DNA of 64,000 nucleotides, taken from the NCBI GenBank assembly GCA_947500135.1, contig CANMQX010000004.1, positions 1 through 64,000 of the forward strand, read 5' to 3'. The position numbers and the translations under genes are program-made. The notes beneath the pieces are model-generated. The model saw only the letters and a program-made list of their open reading frames with translations, searched no databases and was not told the DNA's origin. Shown here piece after piece: positions 45,401 to 54,450 of this stretch (position 1 is the stretch's first letter; each line of letters opens with the position of its first letter). The stretch is from an uncultured Paracoccaceae bacterium (GTDB taxonomy: Bacteria; Pseudomonadota; Alphaproteobacteria; Rhodobacterales; Rhodobacteraceae).

Positions 45401-45804
45401 GGTCCAATCAGGCGGAATTCCTGAAACCAACCGTGATCACGCTGGTCTTTGGACTGGGGGCGGGCATGTTCCTTGTCTTGCTGGTGGTGCCATCGCTGAT
45501 GGCGATGCAGGCCGATATCCGCAGGCAGGTACAATCGGCCAAGCGCGCCTTGCGCGGTCGCAGTTTTGGTATGTGGGCACCCGCCGCGCTGGGTGCGCTG
45601 GGCGCTTTGGGATTGTTTGCCGCGACCGTGGGCCCGATCCTGTTGACGGGGCAGCCATGGGCGGCGGCTGCAAATGCGTTACCGATGTTGAATGGGGGCG
45701 TTGTTGCGGCCACGGGCATCTTTACCGCCGCATTAATGGTGTGGTTGCTGGCGATTTATGTTCTGGTGGGTGTGGTTATCGGGGCGTCGCGGGCACGGGG
45801 TTAG
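42409..45804 (+). CDS. RND efflux pump (AcrB/HAE1 superfamily)
   Basis: 1131 residues with twelve predicted membrane helices in two similar halves. The proton-relay DD is in TLGIVVDDAIVVGEHADF of helix 4, and the second half has GMVGIIINDSIVLV. Large periplasmic loops follow helices 1 and 7. It exports drugs, metals or other toxic compounds by proton antiport; the DD pair argues against a divalent-metal HME pump, but the substrate is unknown. The C-terminal 100 residues contain extra helices (PAALGALGALGLFAATVGPI). Confidence 0.92.
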   Translation: MATGGAKLTAGAGGLLSYFTRHRTAANLLLVLMITAGLFAFPNMRAQFFPDVVVDDIDVSVTWQGAGAEDVDAAIVQVLEPVLLGVEGVTSSEAVSTEGRASIRLEFQPGYDIDRAAEDVQLAVDGTTNLPEDAEDPNVRRGGWSDRVTDVVITGPVGVDQLGRFADELSTRLFAEGVTRVIIQGVAAPLTIVEVPSLSLIEFDIGMSEIADRIAQEAAADPAGDVSSNARVRTGVAKRSAEAIGAIVLRSNPDGSKLTIADVADVRVEGTDRERAYFVGNDPAIKLRVQRSSQGDAIGMQETVERVASELSASLPAGVAIELTNARAELITGRLDILLDNGLTGLLLVVALLFLFLNARTAFWVAFGIPVAMLAAIALMYLVGITINMISLFALIITLGIVVDDAIVVGEHADFRVRKLGEHPTVAAENAAKRMFSPVFSATITTVIAFFGLVIIGGRFGDLIADIPFTVIVVLIASLIECFLILPNHLSHAIAHSAKDHWYDMPSRVVNRGFEWFREKAFRPFIGFVIWARYPAFALALVVLASSVSLFIQRDVNWRFFNAPERSQVTGNFAMLPGATRDDTLEMMREMQRATDALGAEYEAEHGLNPLKFVVAEVGGNSGRAIAGSDTKDADQLGAITIELIDADSRPYTSFAFVSALQDSIVQHPMAETVSFRSWGSGPGGDSLDIQMFGADSDTLKAAAEALKTELSQFPEISGLEDTLAYDKEELILELTPQGQALGLNIDGLGGVLRNRLAGIEAATYPDGARSASIRAALPDGELSADFLDRTQIRTGDGVYVPLADVVTVQSRTGFSTVRRENGIQLISVTGDLDDDEAQRATEIQDLINNDILPRVQSNFGVESQLSGQSEQERAFLSDAQTGLVLVLLGIYLTLSWIFSSWTRPVVVMAIIPFGLIGTIWGHYVWDVPLSMFSVVGMIGMVGIIINDSIVLVTTVDEYAEERGLVPAIIDGAVDRFRPVLLTTLTTVLGLTPLLYEGSNQAEFLKPTVITLVFGLGAGMFLVLLVVPSLMAMQADIRRQVQSAKRALRGRSFGMWAPAALGALGALGLFAATVGPILLTGQPWAAAANALPMLNGGVVAATGIFTAALMVWLLAIYVLVGVVIGASRARG

Positions 45805-46601
45805 CCCGCACTGCACCCATGGATATCGACGGCCTGATCGCTGCCCAGAACGGTGATGCGAACAGCCGAACGATCGAGCGCAAAGGCCGTACCATCGTAG
45901 TTCACCATGTCCACGGATGCGGTCAACTGGCCGCCCTGCCTTGTGACCTGCGCCTCTGATACCCAGACGCTGGGGTCCCCTGCCTCGACCACAACCACCT
46001 CACGCGCGCCGGCGCTGTCCATTTCCATTGTCGCGGTGACCCGCAGGCCATCATCAATGGGCGCAATTGCGCAGGTGACGTTGCCGACATTGGCCTCTTC
46101 CGCTGACAAGGGTTGGTCAATCATGGCGGCGGCGATTGCCCCATCGCGATCGTTCGTTGCGGGCAGAAGCGCCTCAAATTCCAGCGAAACCGGGATGCAG
46201 ATTTCCTCGCAGACGCCAATGCTAAGCTGCCCGCTGACCTGTAATGGCCCTGCTGCATCGCGGCTGCCAATTGTGATCGGAACAATCACAGTGTCATGGT
46301 AGCCGATTGATCGCATGCCGTTTTGGTCAAACACCTGAGGCGTTGGCCAATGCGGCGTGATGCTGTCGATATTGGGTGATCCTGCAAAGGAAAACTGCGG
46401 TGGAATGCCCGCATCGCCGGGCGCGCGCCAATAGGTTTTCCAGCCGGGTTGCAGCGTGATGCGCAGACCGGCGATATGGTCACCTGATGCGGTGCGCCAG
46501 CCGGGCAAAACGTCGATTCGTGCAAGATCGTCAAACGGCCCCGCTGCGACAAGCGCAGGCAGGGTCATCAGGAATGTAGAGGCGAGCAAAAGGTTGCGCA
46601 T
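45801..46601 (-). CDS. exported DsbD-alpha-like thiol protein
   Basis: 266 residues with a signal peptide (MRNLLLASTFLMTLPALVAA). The mature part matches the N-terminal (alpha) domain of DsbD/ScsB-like proteins: TLQPGWKTYWRAPGDAGIPP and a Cys pair in IGVCEEICIPVSLEF near residue 130. It lacks the membrane and thioredoxin domains of full DsbD, so it would take electrons from a separate membrane protein. Its stop overlaps that of the convergent RND pump by a few bases. Confidence 0.8.
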   Translation of the reverse strand: MRNLLLASTFLMTLPALVAAGPFDDLARIDVLPGWRTASGDHIAGLRITLQPGWKTYWRAPGDAGIPPQFSFAGSPNIDSITPHWPTPQVFDQNGMRSIGYHDTVIVPITIGSRDAAGPLQVSGQLSIGVCEEICIPVSLEFEALLPATNDRDGAIAAAMIDQPLSAEEANVGNVTCAIAPIDDGLRVTATMEMDSAGAREVVVVEAGDPSVWVSEAQVTRQGGQLTASVDMVNYDGTAFALDRSAVRITVLGSDQAVDIHGCSAG

Positions 46602-46697
46602 AAATGCTTAGTTAAGCATTGGCGTTGTAATAGAAAGTCACGTTTGGGAGAACTGACAGGATGGTGACCCTTGCGTCACCCAAGCCAGAGGCACATT

Positions 46698-47276
46698 ATG
46701 CGCCCCATGATGACAGATACGAATGACCTGACCGGCAAGCTTTTGATCGCGATGCCCGATATGGGTGATCCGCGTTTCGCCCATAGTGTGGTCTATATGT
46801 GTGCCCATGCCGATGATGGCGGGATGGGTCTTATCGTGAACAAACCCCAAAGCGAAATCCAGTTTGGTGATCTGCTTGACCAGCTTGGCATCGACCAGGA
46901 CCCGAACGTGCGGGATATTCGGGTGCATTTTGGCGGCCCCGTCGATCACGCCCGTGGGTTTGTTTTGCATAGCGCCGATTATTGTTCGGACACCGGCACG
47001 CTGCAGGTTGATGACCGGATCGGAATGACCGCAACGATTGACGTATTGGAAGACATCGGCAAAGGGCGCGGTCCAAAAACCTCAATGCTGGCGTTGGGAT
47101 ATGCCGGTTGGGGGCCGGGGCAGTTGGAATCAGAAATTGCACAAAACGGCTGGCTGATCTGCGATCCACGCGATGACATCGTATTTGGCCGGGCCAATGA
47201 ACATAAATGGTCTGCCGCGCTCAAGGTGCTGGGGATTGACCCGATCCTGCTGTCATCAACTGCGGGACGGGCCTGA
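46698..47276 (+). CDS. YqgE/AlgH family protein
   Basis: About 192 residues. The family blocks are LTGKLLIAMPDMGDPRFAHSVVYMCAH, GGMGLIVNKPQ, VHFGGPVDHARGFVLHS and LALGYAGWGPGQLESEIAQNGWL. The function of this widespread cytoplasmic family is unsettled; AlgH was linked to alginate regulation. ATG 46698 has AGAGG upstream; further in-frame ATGs lie at 46707 and 46710. The convergent gene ends at the next base. Confidence 0.9.
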   Translation: MRPMMTDTNDLTGKLLIAMPDMGDPRFAHSVVYMCAHADDGGMGLIVNKPQSEIQFGDLLDQLGIDQDPNVRDIRVHFGGPVDHARGFVLHSADYCSDTGTLQVDDRIGMTATIDVLEDIGKGRGPKTSMLALGYAGWGPGQLESEIAQNGWLICDPRDDIVFGRANEHKWSAALKVLGIDPILLSSTAGRA

Positions 47277-47864
47277 CTATTTCTTCTTATACTTGGTCTT
47301 GATCAAAACGATCATCGACAGAAGCAAAGTAAAGATATCGATGACCCCGGGCGTTGCTGTGGCGCCACCACCGGGCATCTGTGTTTCCAATTGACGGACC
47401 ATGGCCTGCACATCCTGCGGCGCGGCGCCGGTCACACCTGCATCGCTGTTCTTTGCGGCCTTGAGCCAGTTATTCAGCGCATGTTTCACCCCATCAAGCG
47501 CGCGCGTTTCGGCATTTGGGCCATCCCGCAAGGCCGCTTCCAACGCCAGCAGGGCCAACGCGACCTTGCCCAACGCATCAGACAGTTGTGCGACGTTGTT
47601 TTCCTGGCTCATCAACCGCTGACCCGCGGCATAGCTGTCGCCACCAAAGCGTTGTTTTTCATGCACCATGTGGTTGAAATGGCTTTGTGATTTCAGATCG
47701 CGCTGGACGTTCTGAATTGTCTGCTGCCAGCCATCAATCTTGCGTTCAACTTCGTTATGGCCATGCGTATCAGGCTTGGGCGGATTGCCTGTCAGCTTGA
47801 TTCTTTCGCTGTCGATCTGACTGGCAAGCGTGTTCAACGCAAAAAGTTTCGCCTCGTGGCCCAT
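47277..47864 (-). CDS. C-terminally anchored protein of unknown function
   Basis: 195 residues. Nearly all of it is helical and soluble (DGWQQTIQNVQRDLKSQSHF, LSDALGKVALALLALEAALRD). One hydrophobic helix at the very end, VIDIFTLLLSMIVLIKTKYKKK, gives a tail-anchored layout with a basic tip. A Gly/Thr-rich linker (MPGGGATATPG) precedes it. I recognise no family. ATG 47864 follows GAAGGAAAC. It stands between AlgH and the TlpA gene. Confidence 0.7.
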   Translation of the reverse strand: MGHEAKLFALNTLASQIDSERIKLTGNPPKPDTHGHNEVERKIDGWQQTIQNVQRDLKSQSHFNHMVHEKQRFGGDSYAAGQRLMSQENNVAQLSDALGKVALALLALEAALRDGPNAETRALDGVKHALNNWLKAAKNSDAGVTGAAPQDVQAMVRQLETQMPGGGATATPGVIDIFTLLLSMIVLIKTKYKKK

Positions 47865-47971
47865 GTCGTTTCCTTCATTTGCGATATATGGCCACAATAG
47901 CCATCGCGCCCGCATTGGAAACAGCCATCGCGCGAAATCCTGGCGCTATGTCACAATCATTTGGTGCGTGC

Positions 47972-48520
47972 CTATTCGGCGATCAGCGCCGCCATGATCG
48001 CCTTTGCGCTGTCGCTTGCCCAATCGGCATCACCCTGCAGACGGGCGATTTCGTTGCCGTCCCGATCAAGGATCAATGTCACGGGCAGCCCCAGAATGCC
48101 CAGACTACGCGCCATGCTTTGCCGCGCGTCTGTGTGAAGCGGCAGGTTATCGACACCAATCTCATCAAAGAACCGCCGCATGGCGGGCACCGGATTACGC
48201 CCGGTCGCGATGGTGACCACCTGCATATCGGTGCCGCCCATCGCGGTCTGCAATGCGGATAAATGCGGCATTTCCTTGCGGCAGGGCGCGCACCATGTGG
48301 CCCAGAAGTTCAGCACCACATATTGCCCTTCATAGGCCGCCAACGTCATTTCGGTCCCGTCTTCGGCCTTGAACGGAACATCGGTTGTTGCCACAGGCGC
48401 GTTATGTACAGCCAGCTTGCGCATATCGCCGTCGCGCAGCGCTGCAATGTCCTGCGCGGCAGCGCCGTTTGCAACGCTTGCAAGGGCCGTATAAAGCAGG
48501 GCTGTTATCAACTTCCGCAT
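47972..48520 (-). CDS. TlpA-family periplasmic thioredoxin-like protein
   Basis: 182 residues. A signal peptide (MRKLITALLYTALASVANGAAA) is followed by a thioredoxin fold with the active site NFWATWCAPCRKEMP and the cis-proline in GLPVTLIL. It reduces disulfides or supports cytochrome c or copper-site assembly in the periplasm. Together with the DsbD-alpha-like protein about 1.4 kb away, it may form part of a periplasmic reducing relay. It is divergent from argH, with 14 bases between starts. Confidence 0.88.
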   Translation of the reverse strand: MRKLITALLYTALASVANGAAAQDIAALRDGDMRKLAVHNAPVATTDVPFKAEDGTEMTLAAYEGQYVVLNFWATWCAPCRKEMPHLSALQTAMGGTDMQVVTIATGRNPVPAMRRFFDEIGVDNLPLHTDARQSMARSLGILGLPVTLILDRDGNEIARLQGDADWASDSAKAIMAALIAE

Positions 48521-48534
48521 GAGATGTTTCCTTT

Positions 48535-49923
48535 ATGACCAAATCCGCAAACACGATGTGGGGCGGGCGTTTTGCCGCCGGACCAGACGCGATCATGGAG
48601 GCGATTAACGCCTCGATCGGGTATGACCGCCGACTTGCACCGCAAGACATCGCAGGTTCACGCGCCCATGCCGCCATGCTGGCCGCCACAGGCATCATTA
48701 GCGATAACGATGCTGAGGCGATCCGGGAAGGTCTGCTCACCGTATTGTCAGAGATTGAAACCGGGGATTTCCCGTTTTCGACGGCGTTGGAAGACATCCA
48801 CATGAATGTGGAGGCCCGGTTGAAGGAACTGGTCGGCGAAGCCGCAGGCCGTTTACACACCGCCCGGTCGCGCAACGATCAGGTGGCCGTCGATTTCCGG
48901 CTTTGGGTCCGCGACCAATGCGATCAGGCGGATGAGGCACTGGCCGCATTGCAGCAGGCGCTGCTGGGCCAGGCAGAGGCAGGGGCCGATTGGGTCATGC
49001 CCGGCTTCACCCATTTGCAGACCGCCCAGCCGGTGACATGGGGCCATCACATGCTGGCCTATGTCGAAATGTTCGCGCGCGACCGATCCCGGTTTGCCGA
49101 TGCCCGCGCCCGGATGAACACATCGCCGCTGGGCTGTGCGGCTTTGGCGGGCACATCATTCCCGATTGATCGGGACATGACCGCCAAGGCGCTGGGTTTT
49201 GACCGCCCGATGTCCAATTCACTGGATGCGGTGGCCGACCGTGATTTCGCGTTGGAGTTTCTGGCCAGCGCCAGCATTTGTGCGATGCACCTGTCGCGAC
49301 TGGCCGAAGAACTGGTGATCTGGTCTTCTGCCCAGTTCCGGTTTGTCAAAATGTCTGACAAATGGTCGACCGGGTCGTCCATCATGCCGCAAAAACGCAA
49401 CCCTGACGCGGCAGAGCTGATCCGGGCCAAGATCGGCCGGATTTTCGGGGCCAATGTCGCATTGATGACGGTGATGAAGGGGCTGCCCTTAACCTATTCC
49501 AAAGACATGCAGGAAGATAAGGAACAGACCTTTGATGCCGCAGACAACCTGATGCTGGCGCTGGCCGCAATGACCGGGATGGTGACCGATATGACCGCCA
49601 ATCGCGACAACCTGAAGGCTGCGGCGTCAAGCGGGTTTTCGACGGCGACAGATCTGGCTGATTGGCTGGTGCGCGAATTGGGTCTGCCGTTTCGCGATGC
49701 CCATCACGTCACCGGGTCGCTGGTTGCCATGGCCGAAGGCAAGGGTTGCGATCTGCCGGAACTGACCCTGGCTGATATGCAATCCGTGCATGATGGCATC
49801 AGGCCAGATGTGTTTGATGTGCTTGGGGTTGAAAACTCCGTTGCATCGCGCACAAGCTATGGCGGCACTGCGCCGTCACAGGTCCGTGCCCAAATCGCCC
49901 AATGGAAGGACGTGTTGAAATGA
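48535..49923 (+). CDS. argH: argininosuccinate lyase
   Basis: 462 residues. Family landmarks: [52 protein letters not shown] and the signature [12 protein letters not shown]. It splits argininosuccinate into arginine and fumarate. It opens an operon argH-lipoprotein-DUF2834-lysA in which each of the first three genes overlaps the next. Confidence 0.96.
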   Translation: MTKSANTMWGGRFAAGPDAIMEAINASIGYDRRLAPQDIAGSRAHAAMLAATGIISDNDAEAIREGLLTVLSEIETGDFPFSTALEDIHMNVEARLKELVGEAAGRLHTARSRNDQVAVDFRLWVRDQCDQADEALAALQQALLGQAEAGADWVMPGFTHLQTAQPVTWGHHMLAYVEMFARDRSRFADARARMNTSPLGCAALAGTSFPIDRDMTAKALGFDRPMSNSLDAVADRDFALEFLASASICAMHLSRLAEELVIWSSAQFRFVKMSDKWSTGSSIMPQKRNPDAAELIRAKIGRIFGANVALMTVMKGLPLTYSKDMQEDKEQTFDAADNLMLALAAMTGMVTDMTANRDNLKAAASSGFSTATDLADWLVRELGLPFRDAHHVTGSLVAMAEGKGCDLPELTLADMQSVHDGIRPDVFDVLGVENSVASRTSYGGTAPSQVRAQIAQWKDVLK

Positions 49924-50093
49924 AGCCGATTGCCTTGTTTTTGATCCTTGTCAGCCTTGCTGCCTGTGGTGCCGATGGCGCGCCGATGCGTCCTAGCGCA
50001 AATCTGGGCCTGAGCCTAGGTTCCGGCGGTGTCAGCACAAATGCAAGCGTCGGCGCAAGCAACGGCACCGTCAGCGTCGGGGTCGGTCTGTGA
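49920..50093 (+). CDS. small lipoprotein after argH
   Basis: 57 residues. A lipoprotein leader ([19 protein letters not shown]) with the Cys at position 16 is followed by a short Gly/Ser/Asn/Val-rich mature segment ([20 protein letters not shown]). The ATG overlaps the argH stop (ATGA). The mature part is very short and of low complexity, so a structural envelope role is possible. No family is known to me. Confidence 0.65.
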   Translation: MKPIALFLILVSLAACGADGAPMRPSANLGLSLGSGGVSTNASVGASNGTVSVGVGL

Positions 50094-50431
50094 TGCGGAT
50101 CGTTTTTCTGCTGCTCGCCATCTGGGGCGCGATCCATCCGATGTATTATTTCATCACGTGGTTTCAGGAAAATGGCTGGGATCTTTGGCTGATGGTTGAT
50201 GCCTGGCATGCCAATGCTGCAACCAGCGGTTTGGTCTGGGACCTGACAATCGCGGCCATTGCCTTGACGTTGTGGATCATCACCGAAACGGCGCGGACCA
50301 AGAACTATCTTGGCCTCATTGCGATCCCGGCCACGTTCTGCATCGGGGTCAGTTGTGGCTTGCCGCTTTACCTGTTTCTGCGGATGCGGGTCGTCTACAC
50401 GCGGGACAAACGCAGCGTGCACGATTTTTAG
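50093..50431 (+). CDS. DUF2834 domain membrane protein
   Basis: 112 residues with about three membrane helices (IVFLLLAIWGAIHPMYYFITW, LVWDLTIAAIALTLWIITE, LGLIAIPATFCIGVSCGLPLYLFLR). The spacing and the aromatic-rich first helix fit DUF2834. The ATG overlaps the previous stop (TGATG). It sits between the small lipoprotein and lysA. Function is unknown. Confidence 0.75.
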   Translation: MRIVFLLLAIWGAIHPMYYFITWFQENGWDLWLMVDAWHANAATSGLVWDLTIAAIALTLWIITETARTKNYLGLIAIPATFCIGVSCGLPLYLFLRMRVVYTRDKRSVHDF

Positions 50432-50499
50432 CGGCGCAGGGTTGGTCTTTTGCCGCGATCTGCTATGTCCAGATTTGGTTTGGATGAAGGTAGATCAAG

Positions 50500-51768
50500 T
50501 TGGATCATTTTCTGTATCAGGACGGTGCGTTACACGCTGAAGGCGTACCAATTGCCGATATCGCAGCCGCTGTTGGTACGCCGTTTTATGTCTATTCGAC
50601 CGCGACCCTGACCCGCCATTTCACGCTGTTTGATGATGCGCTGGATTGGGGTGATCATCTGGTCTGCTTTGCTATGAAATCGCTTTCCAATCAGGCAGTG
50701 ATCAAGGTGTTGGCCGATGCTGGTGCAGGCATGGATGTTGTGTCCGTGGGTGAATATCTGCGCGCCAAGGCCGCTGGCGTGCCCTGTGATCGCATCGTGT
50801 TTTCCGGTGTTGGCAAAACGGCTGCGGAAATGCGCACGGCGCTGGAGGGTGGGATCAGGCAGTTCAACGTCGAATCCGAACCTGAAATGATCGTACTGGA
50901 CAGTGTGGCGCAATCGCTTGGGCTGGTGGCCCCGATCACTGTTCGGGTGAATCCGGATGTTGATGCCAAGACACACGCAAAAATCGCGACCGGTAAGTCA
51001 GAGAATAAGTTTGGCATTCCGATCAGCCGCGCCCGAGATGTTTACGCGATGGCCGCCAAGATGCCGGGCCTGAAGGTCATTGGGATTGATGTGCATATCG
51101 GCTCGCAATTGACCGAATTGGCCCCGTTTGAGGCTGCGTATAAAAAGGTGGCCGAACTGACCGAACAGCTGCGCGCAGACGGGCACGAGATTAGCCGCCT
51201 TGATCTGGGTGGGGGCCTCGGCATTCCGTACACCCGTTCGAACGAGGCTCCGCCGCTGCCTACTGAATACGGCGGGCTGATCCAGCGCACGGTCGGCCAT
51301 CTGGGTTGCGAGATCGAGATTGAGCCGGGTCGCCTGATTTCAGGTAATGCCGGGCTGCTTGTGTCCAAAGTCATCTATGTGAAATCCGGCGAAGACCGCG
51401 ATTTTCTGATCATTGACGGGGCCATGAACGACTTGATCCGCCCGGCCATGTATGAGGCCTGGCATGATATCATTCCGGTGGTTGAACCCGCGCCCGGCCT
51501 GACCCCCGCAAAATATGATATCGTTGGTCCAATCTGCGAAAGCGGCGACACATTCGCCAAGGCACGCGAAATGCCGCCGGTTGCGGCGGATGATCTGGTC
51601 GCCTTTCGGTCCGCCGGGGCCTATGGTGCGGTCATGTCGTCGGAATATAACTCGCGCCCGCTGATCCCCGAAGTTCTGGTGGATGGGGATCAATTTGCAG
51701 TTATTCGTCCACGCCCTACCTATGAAGAGATGATCGCCCGCGATACACTACCGGAGTGGCTGAAATAA
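50500..51768 (+). CDS. lysA: diaminopimelate decarboxylase
   Basis: 422 residues. PLP-binding Lys60 is in VCFAMKSLSN. Later landmarks are HIGSQLTEL, LDLGGGLGIPY, EPGRLISGNAG and the catalytic Cys in GPICESGDTFA. It makes lysine from meso-diaminopimelate. The start is a TTG at 50500, preceded by GAAGG; no in-frame ATG or GTG fits, and MDHFLYQDGALHAEGV is the family start as I remember it. The use of TTG may keep expression low. Confidence 0.94.
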   Translation: MDHFLYQDGALHAEGVPIADIAAAVGTPFYVYSTATLTRHFTLFDDALDWGDHLVCFAMKSLSNQAVIKVLADAGAGMDVVSVGEYLRAKAAGVPCDRIVFSGVGKTAAEMRTALEGGIRQFNVESEPEMIVLDSVAQSLGLVAPITVRVNPDVDAKTHAKIATGKSENKFGIPISRARDVYAMAAKMPGLKVIGIDVHIGSQLTELAPFEAAYKKVAELTEQLRADGHEISRLDLGGGLGIPYTRSNEAPPLPTEYGGLIQRTVGHLGCEIEIEPGRLISGNAGLLVSKVIYVKSGEDRDFLIIDGAMNDLIRPAMYEAWHDIIPVVEPAPGLTPAKYDIVGPICESGDTFAKAREMPPVAADDLVAFRSAGAYGAVMSSEYNSRPLIPEVLVDGDQFAVIRPRPTYEEMIARDTLPEWLK

Positions 51769-51780
51769 TCCGCCACAAAA

Positions 51781-54447
51781 ATGGGGAGAGGCCCGCTGAA
51801 GGATCAACCTGATCAGATGCGTCATTTGCGCCTGCCTGTGGCCGCAACCCGCACCGGTATGGTGGCCGAACAGGTCGTGCGGGCGTTCTGGCCGCTTTGG
51901 ACAGTTGTTTTTCTGATCCTTGCCCCGCTGATGATGGGTTGGCAGGACGAACTGCCCGTCGAGATTTTCTGGGGCGCTGCCGTCCTTTCGGTCATTGCGC
52001 TTATTACAGCCGGGTTTTGGGGCGCACGCCGCTTTCGCCTGCCATCACGTGCCGAAGCAGTTGATCGCGTCGATGCGGCCATGCCCGGCCGCCCAATTGC
52101 CGCGATTGCAGACACACAAGCCATCGGCGGCGGCGATGCCGCGTCAGAGGTGGTTTGGCGTACCCATGTGGCCCGTATGGCGGAACGCACAAAGGACGCG
52201 CAGTTCGTCGAACCCGATTTGCGTGTCTCGGATCGTGACCCTTATGGATTGCGTTTCATCGCATTGCTGTTCTTTGTGGCCGCCTTTCTGTTTGGCTCGC
52301 TTTTGCGTGTCACGTCGGTGGGTGAGATTGTCACCGGATCAGAACCAACTTTGGCCACAGGCCCGGTCTGGGAAGGTTGGATCGAGGCGCCGTCTTACAC
52401 GGGCAAACCATCAATATATCTCAATGACGTGCCACCGGGCCCCCTGCGTGTGCCGACCGGCAGTAAGGTAACTTTGCGTCTTTATGGCGAGGTTGGTGCG
52501 CTGACCGTGGCTGAAACCGTATCGGGCCGCACTGGCGAGGTTGGTGCAGCATCAGAGGCGCAGCAAAACTTTGAGGTGACGCAGTCAGGCAGCCTGTCCA
52601 TTGAGGGTGAAAATGGCACCGGCTGGCAGGTCACCGCGATCGTGGATGAACCGCCGATGATCGAACTGACCGGCCCAATTGAATCGGATGCGACTGGTGA
52701 ATTGTCACAGCCATTCACCGCATTTGATGATTATGGGGTCGAATCCGGCACTGCCACGATCACACTTGATCTGGCCGCTATCGACAGGGTGCATGGGCTG
52801 GTGATTGATCCTGATCCGGCCCCTCCGCTGATCCTTGATCTGCCGATGCCCTTTACCGGTGACCGGACCGATTTTGACGAATTTCTGATCGAAAACCTTA
52901 GCGAACATGCCTTCGCTAACCTGCCTGTGACCTTGCAGCTTGAGGTCACAGATGCCGCCGGACAAACCGCAACGACCCCTGCTGAACCATTGGTTCTGCC
53001 CGGTCGTCGGTTTTTTCAACCATTCGCCAAGGCGGTGATTGAACAGCGCCGCGACCTTATGTGGTCAAAGGCAAATGTGCGCAGGATCAATCAGATTTTG
53101 CGCGCGATGTCGCACCGTCCCGAGGGCCTTTTTTCCAGCGAAACAACCTATCTGCGCTTGCGCACGATCATCCGCAGGCTTGATCCGATGGTGGATTTTG
53201 GCATGGATGATGATGGTCAGGCCGAGGTGGTACAGGCGCTGTGGGATCTGGCGATCCAGTTGGAAGATGGGCGTCTGGCCGATGCCCGGGCCCGTCTAGA
53301 GCGCGCACAGGAACGGCTGGCAGAGGCGATGCGCAACGGTGCCTCGGATGAAGAAATCGCCGAGCTGATGCAGGAGCTGCGCGAGGCGACAGATGACTAC
53401 ATGCGGATGCTGGCCGAAGAAGCTGAACCCGGTGAAAATGGCACGGATGAGCGCGACACAGCCGAAAATTCGTTCGAGTTTACGCAGGATGAATTGCAGG
53501 CCCTGATGGATCGCATCGAAGAGCTGATGCAGGAAGGTCGTATGGCCGAGGCGCAAGAGTTGATGGAGCAACTCAATCAGTTGATGGAAAACATGCGTGT
53601 CACGCAAGGCGAAGGCGGGGATGGCCCGCAAACGCCCGGTCAGCAATCAATGGAAGATTTGGCCGAAACACTGCGCGATCAGGAAGATTTGTCCGATGAC
53701 GCCTTTCGCGACCTGCAGGAACAGTTCAACCCCGGCCAGCAAGGGCAACAAGGTGAACAGGGTCAGCAAGGCCAACAGGGGCAGCAAGGTCAGCAGGGCC
53801 AGGGCCAACAAGGGCAACAGGGCCAGCAAGGACAGAACGGCCAGCAGCCGGGACAGGACGGTCAGGCAGGCCGCGGTCAGGGCGTGGGACGTGATGGCAA
53901 TAGCGGCGACCAGCGCGATGATGGGGCCGGCGGTGAAGGTGACGAACGCAGCCTTGCCGAACGCCAGCGTGCCTTGCGCGAGGAACTGGAACGGCAACGC
54001 AACGGGCTACCCAGCCTTGATGGCGAGGCCGGAGAGATCGCGCGGCGTGCCCTGGAACGTGCCGAAGGTGCGATGGAAGGCGCTGAAGACGCATTGCGGG
54101 ATGGTGATCTGGCCGAAGCGATTGATCAACAGGCCGAAGCCATGGATGCCTTGCGCAACGGGATGCGCCAACTGGGTCAAGCCCTGGCCGAAAACCAGTC
54201 CGCCGAACCCGGGCAAGGGACCGAACAGGGCGAAACCGCCGGTCGTCCCGTGCCCGGCCAGCGTGACCCGCTGGGCCGCGAGATCGGCAATACCGGCCAG
54301 CTTGGAACAGATCAGCAGATGCTGGGCCGTGAAGAGATTAATCGCCGCGCCGAAGAGTTGCTGGATGAAATTCGCCGCAGATCAGCCGAACAGAACCGGC
54401 CAGAGGTCGAACGCGATTACCTGCGCCGGTTGCTGGATCAGTTCTAG
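51781..54447 (+). CDS. TIGR02302-type (DUF4175) protein with Gln/Gly repeat region
   Basis: 888 residues. Two membrane helices near the N-terminus (FWPLWTVVFLILAPLMMGW and FRFIALLFFVAAFLFGSL-type) are followed by a large extracytoplasmic region. It has Ig-like beta segments (about 190-390), then a long helical part (400-620), a low-complexity tract of GQQGQQ units (about 650-695) and a final helical domain ending in DYLRRLLDQF. The family is restricted to alphaproteobacteria and its role is unknown. It directly follows lysA. Confidence 0.85.
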   Translation: MGRGPLKDQPDQMRHLRLPVAATRTGMVAEQVVRAFWPLWTVVFLILAPLMMGWQDELPVEIFWGAAVLSVIALITAGFWGARRFRLPSRAEAVDRVDAAMPGRPIAAIADTQAIGGGDAASEVVWRTHVARMAERTKDAQFVEPDLRVSDRDPYGLRFIALLFFVAAFLFGSLLRVTSVGEIVTGSEPTLATGPVWEGWIEAPSYTGKPSIYLNDVPPGPLRVPTGSKVTLRLYGEVGALTVAETVSGRTGEVGAASEAQQNFEVTQSGSLSIEGENGTGWQVTAIVDEPPMIELTGPIESDATGELSQPFTAFDDYGVESGTATITLDLAAIDRVHGLVIDPDPAPPLILDLPMPFTGDRTDFDEFLIENLSEHAFANLPVTLQLEVTDAAGQTATTPAEPLVLPGRRFFQPFAKAVIEQRRDLMWSKANVRRINQILRAMSHRPEGLFSSETTYLRLRTIIRRLDPMVDFGMDDDGQAEVVQALWDLAIQLEDGRLADARARLERAQERLAEAMRNGASDEEIAELMQELREATDDYMRMLAEEAEPGENGTDERDTAENSFEFTQDELQALMDRIEELMQEGRMAEAQELMEQLNQLMENMRVTQGEGGDGPQTPGQQSMEDLAETLRDQEDLSDDAFRDLQEQFNPGQQGQQGEQGQQGQQGQQGQQGQGQQGQQGQQGQNGQQPGQDGQAGRGQGVGRDGNSGDQRDDGAGGEGDERSLAERQRALREELERQRNGLPSLDGEAGEIARRALERAEGAMEGAEDALRDGDLAEAIDQQAEAMDALRNGMRQLGQALAENQSAEPGQGTEQGETAGRPVPGQRDPLGREIGNTGQLGTDQQMLGREEINRRAEELLDEIRRRSAEQNRPEVERDYLRRLLDQF
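53733..53850 (+). repeat. in-frame GQQ-coding low-complexity tract
   Basis: About 13 units encoding Gly-Gln-Gln or close variants (GGCCAGCAAGGGCAACAA-like bases), inside the TIGR02302 gene. The third-base choices vary between units, which indicates selection for the peptide and not recent slippage. It probably forms a flexible extracytoplasmic linker. Confidence 0.7.
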
Positions 54448-54450
54448 ACC

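Noticed and set aside
53733..53850. Possible CRISPR or satellite array
   Set aside because: The repeats are in frame, code for Gly-Gln-Gln and have no unique spacers; they belong to the TIGR02302 protein.
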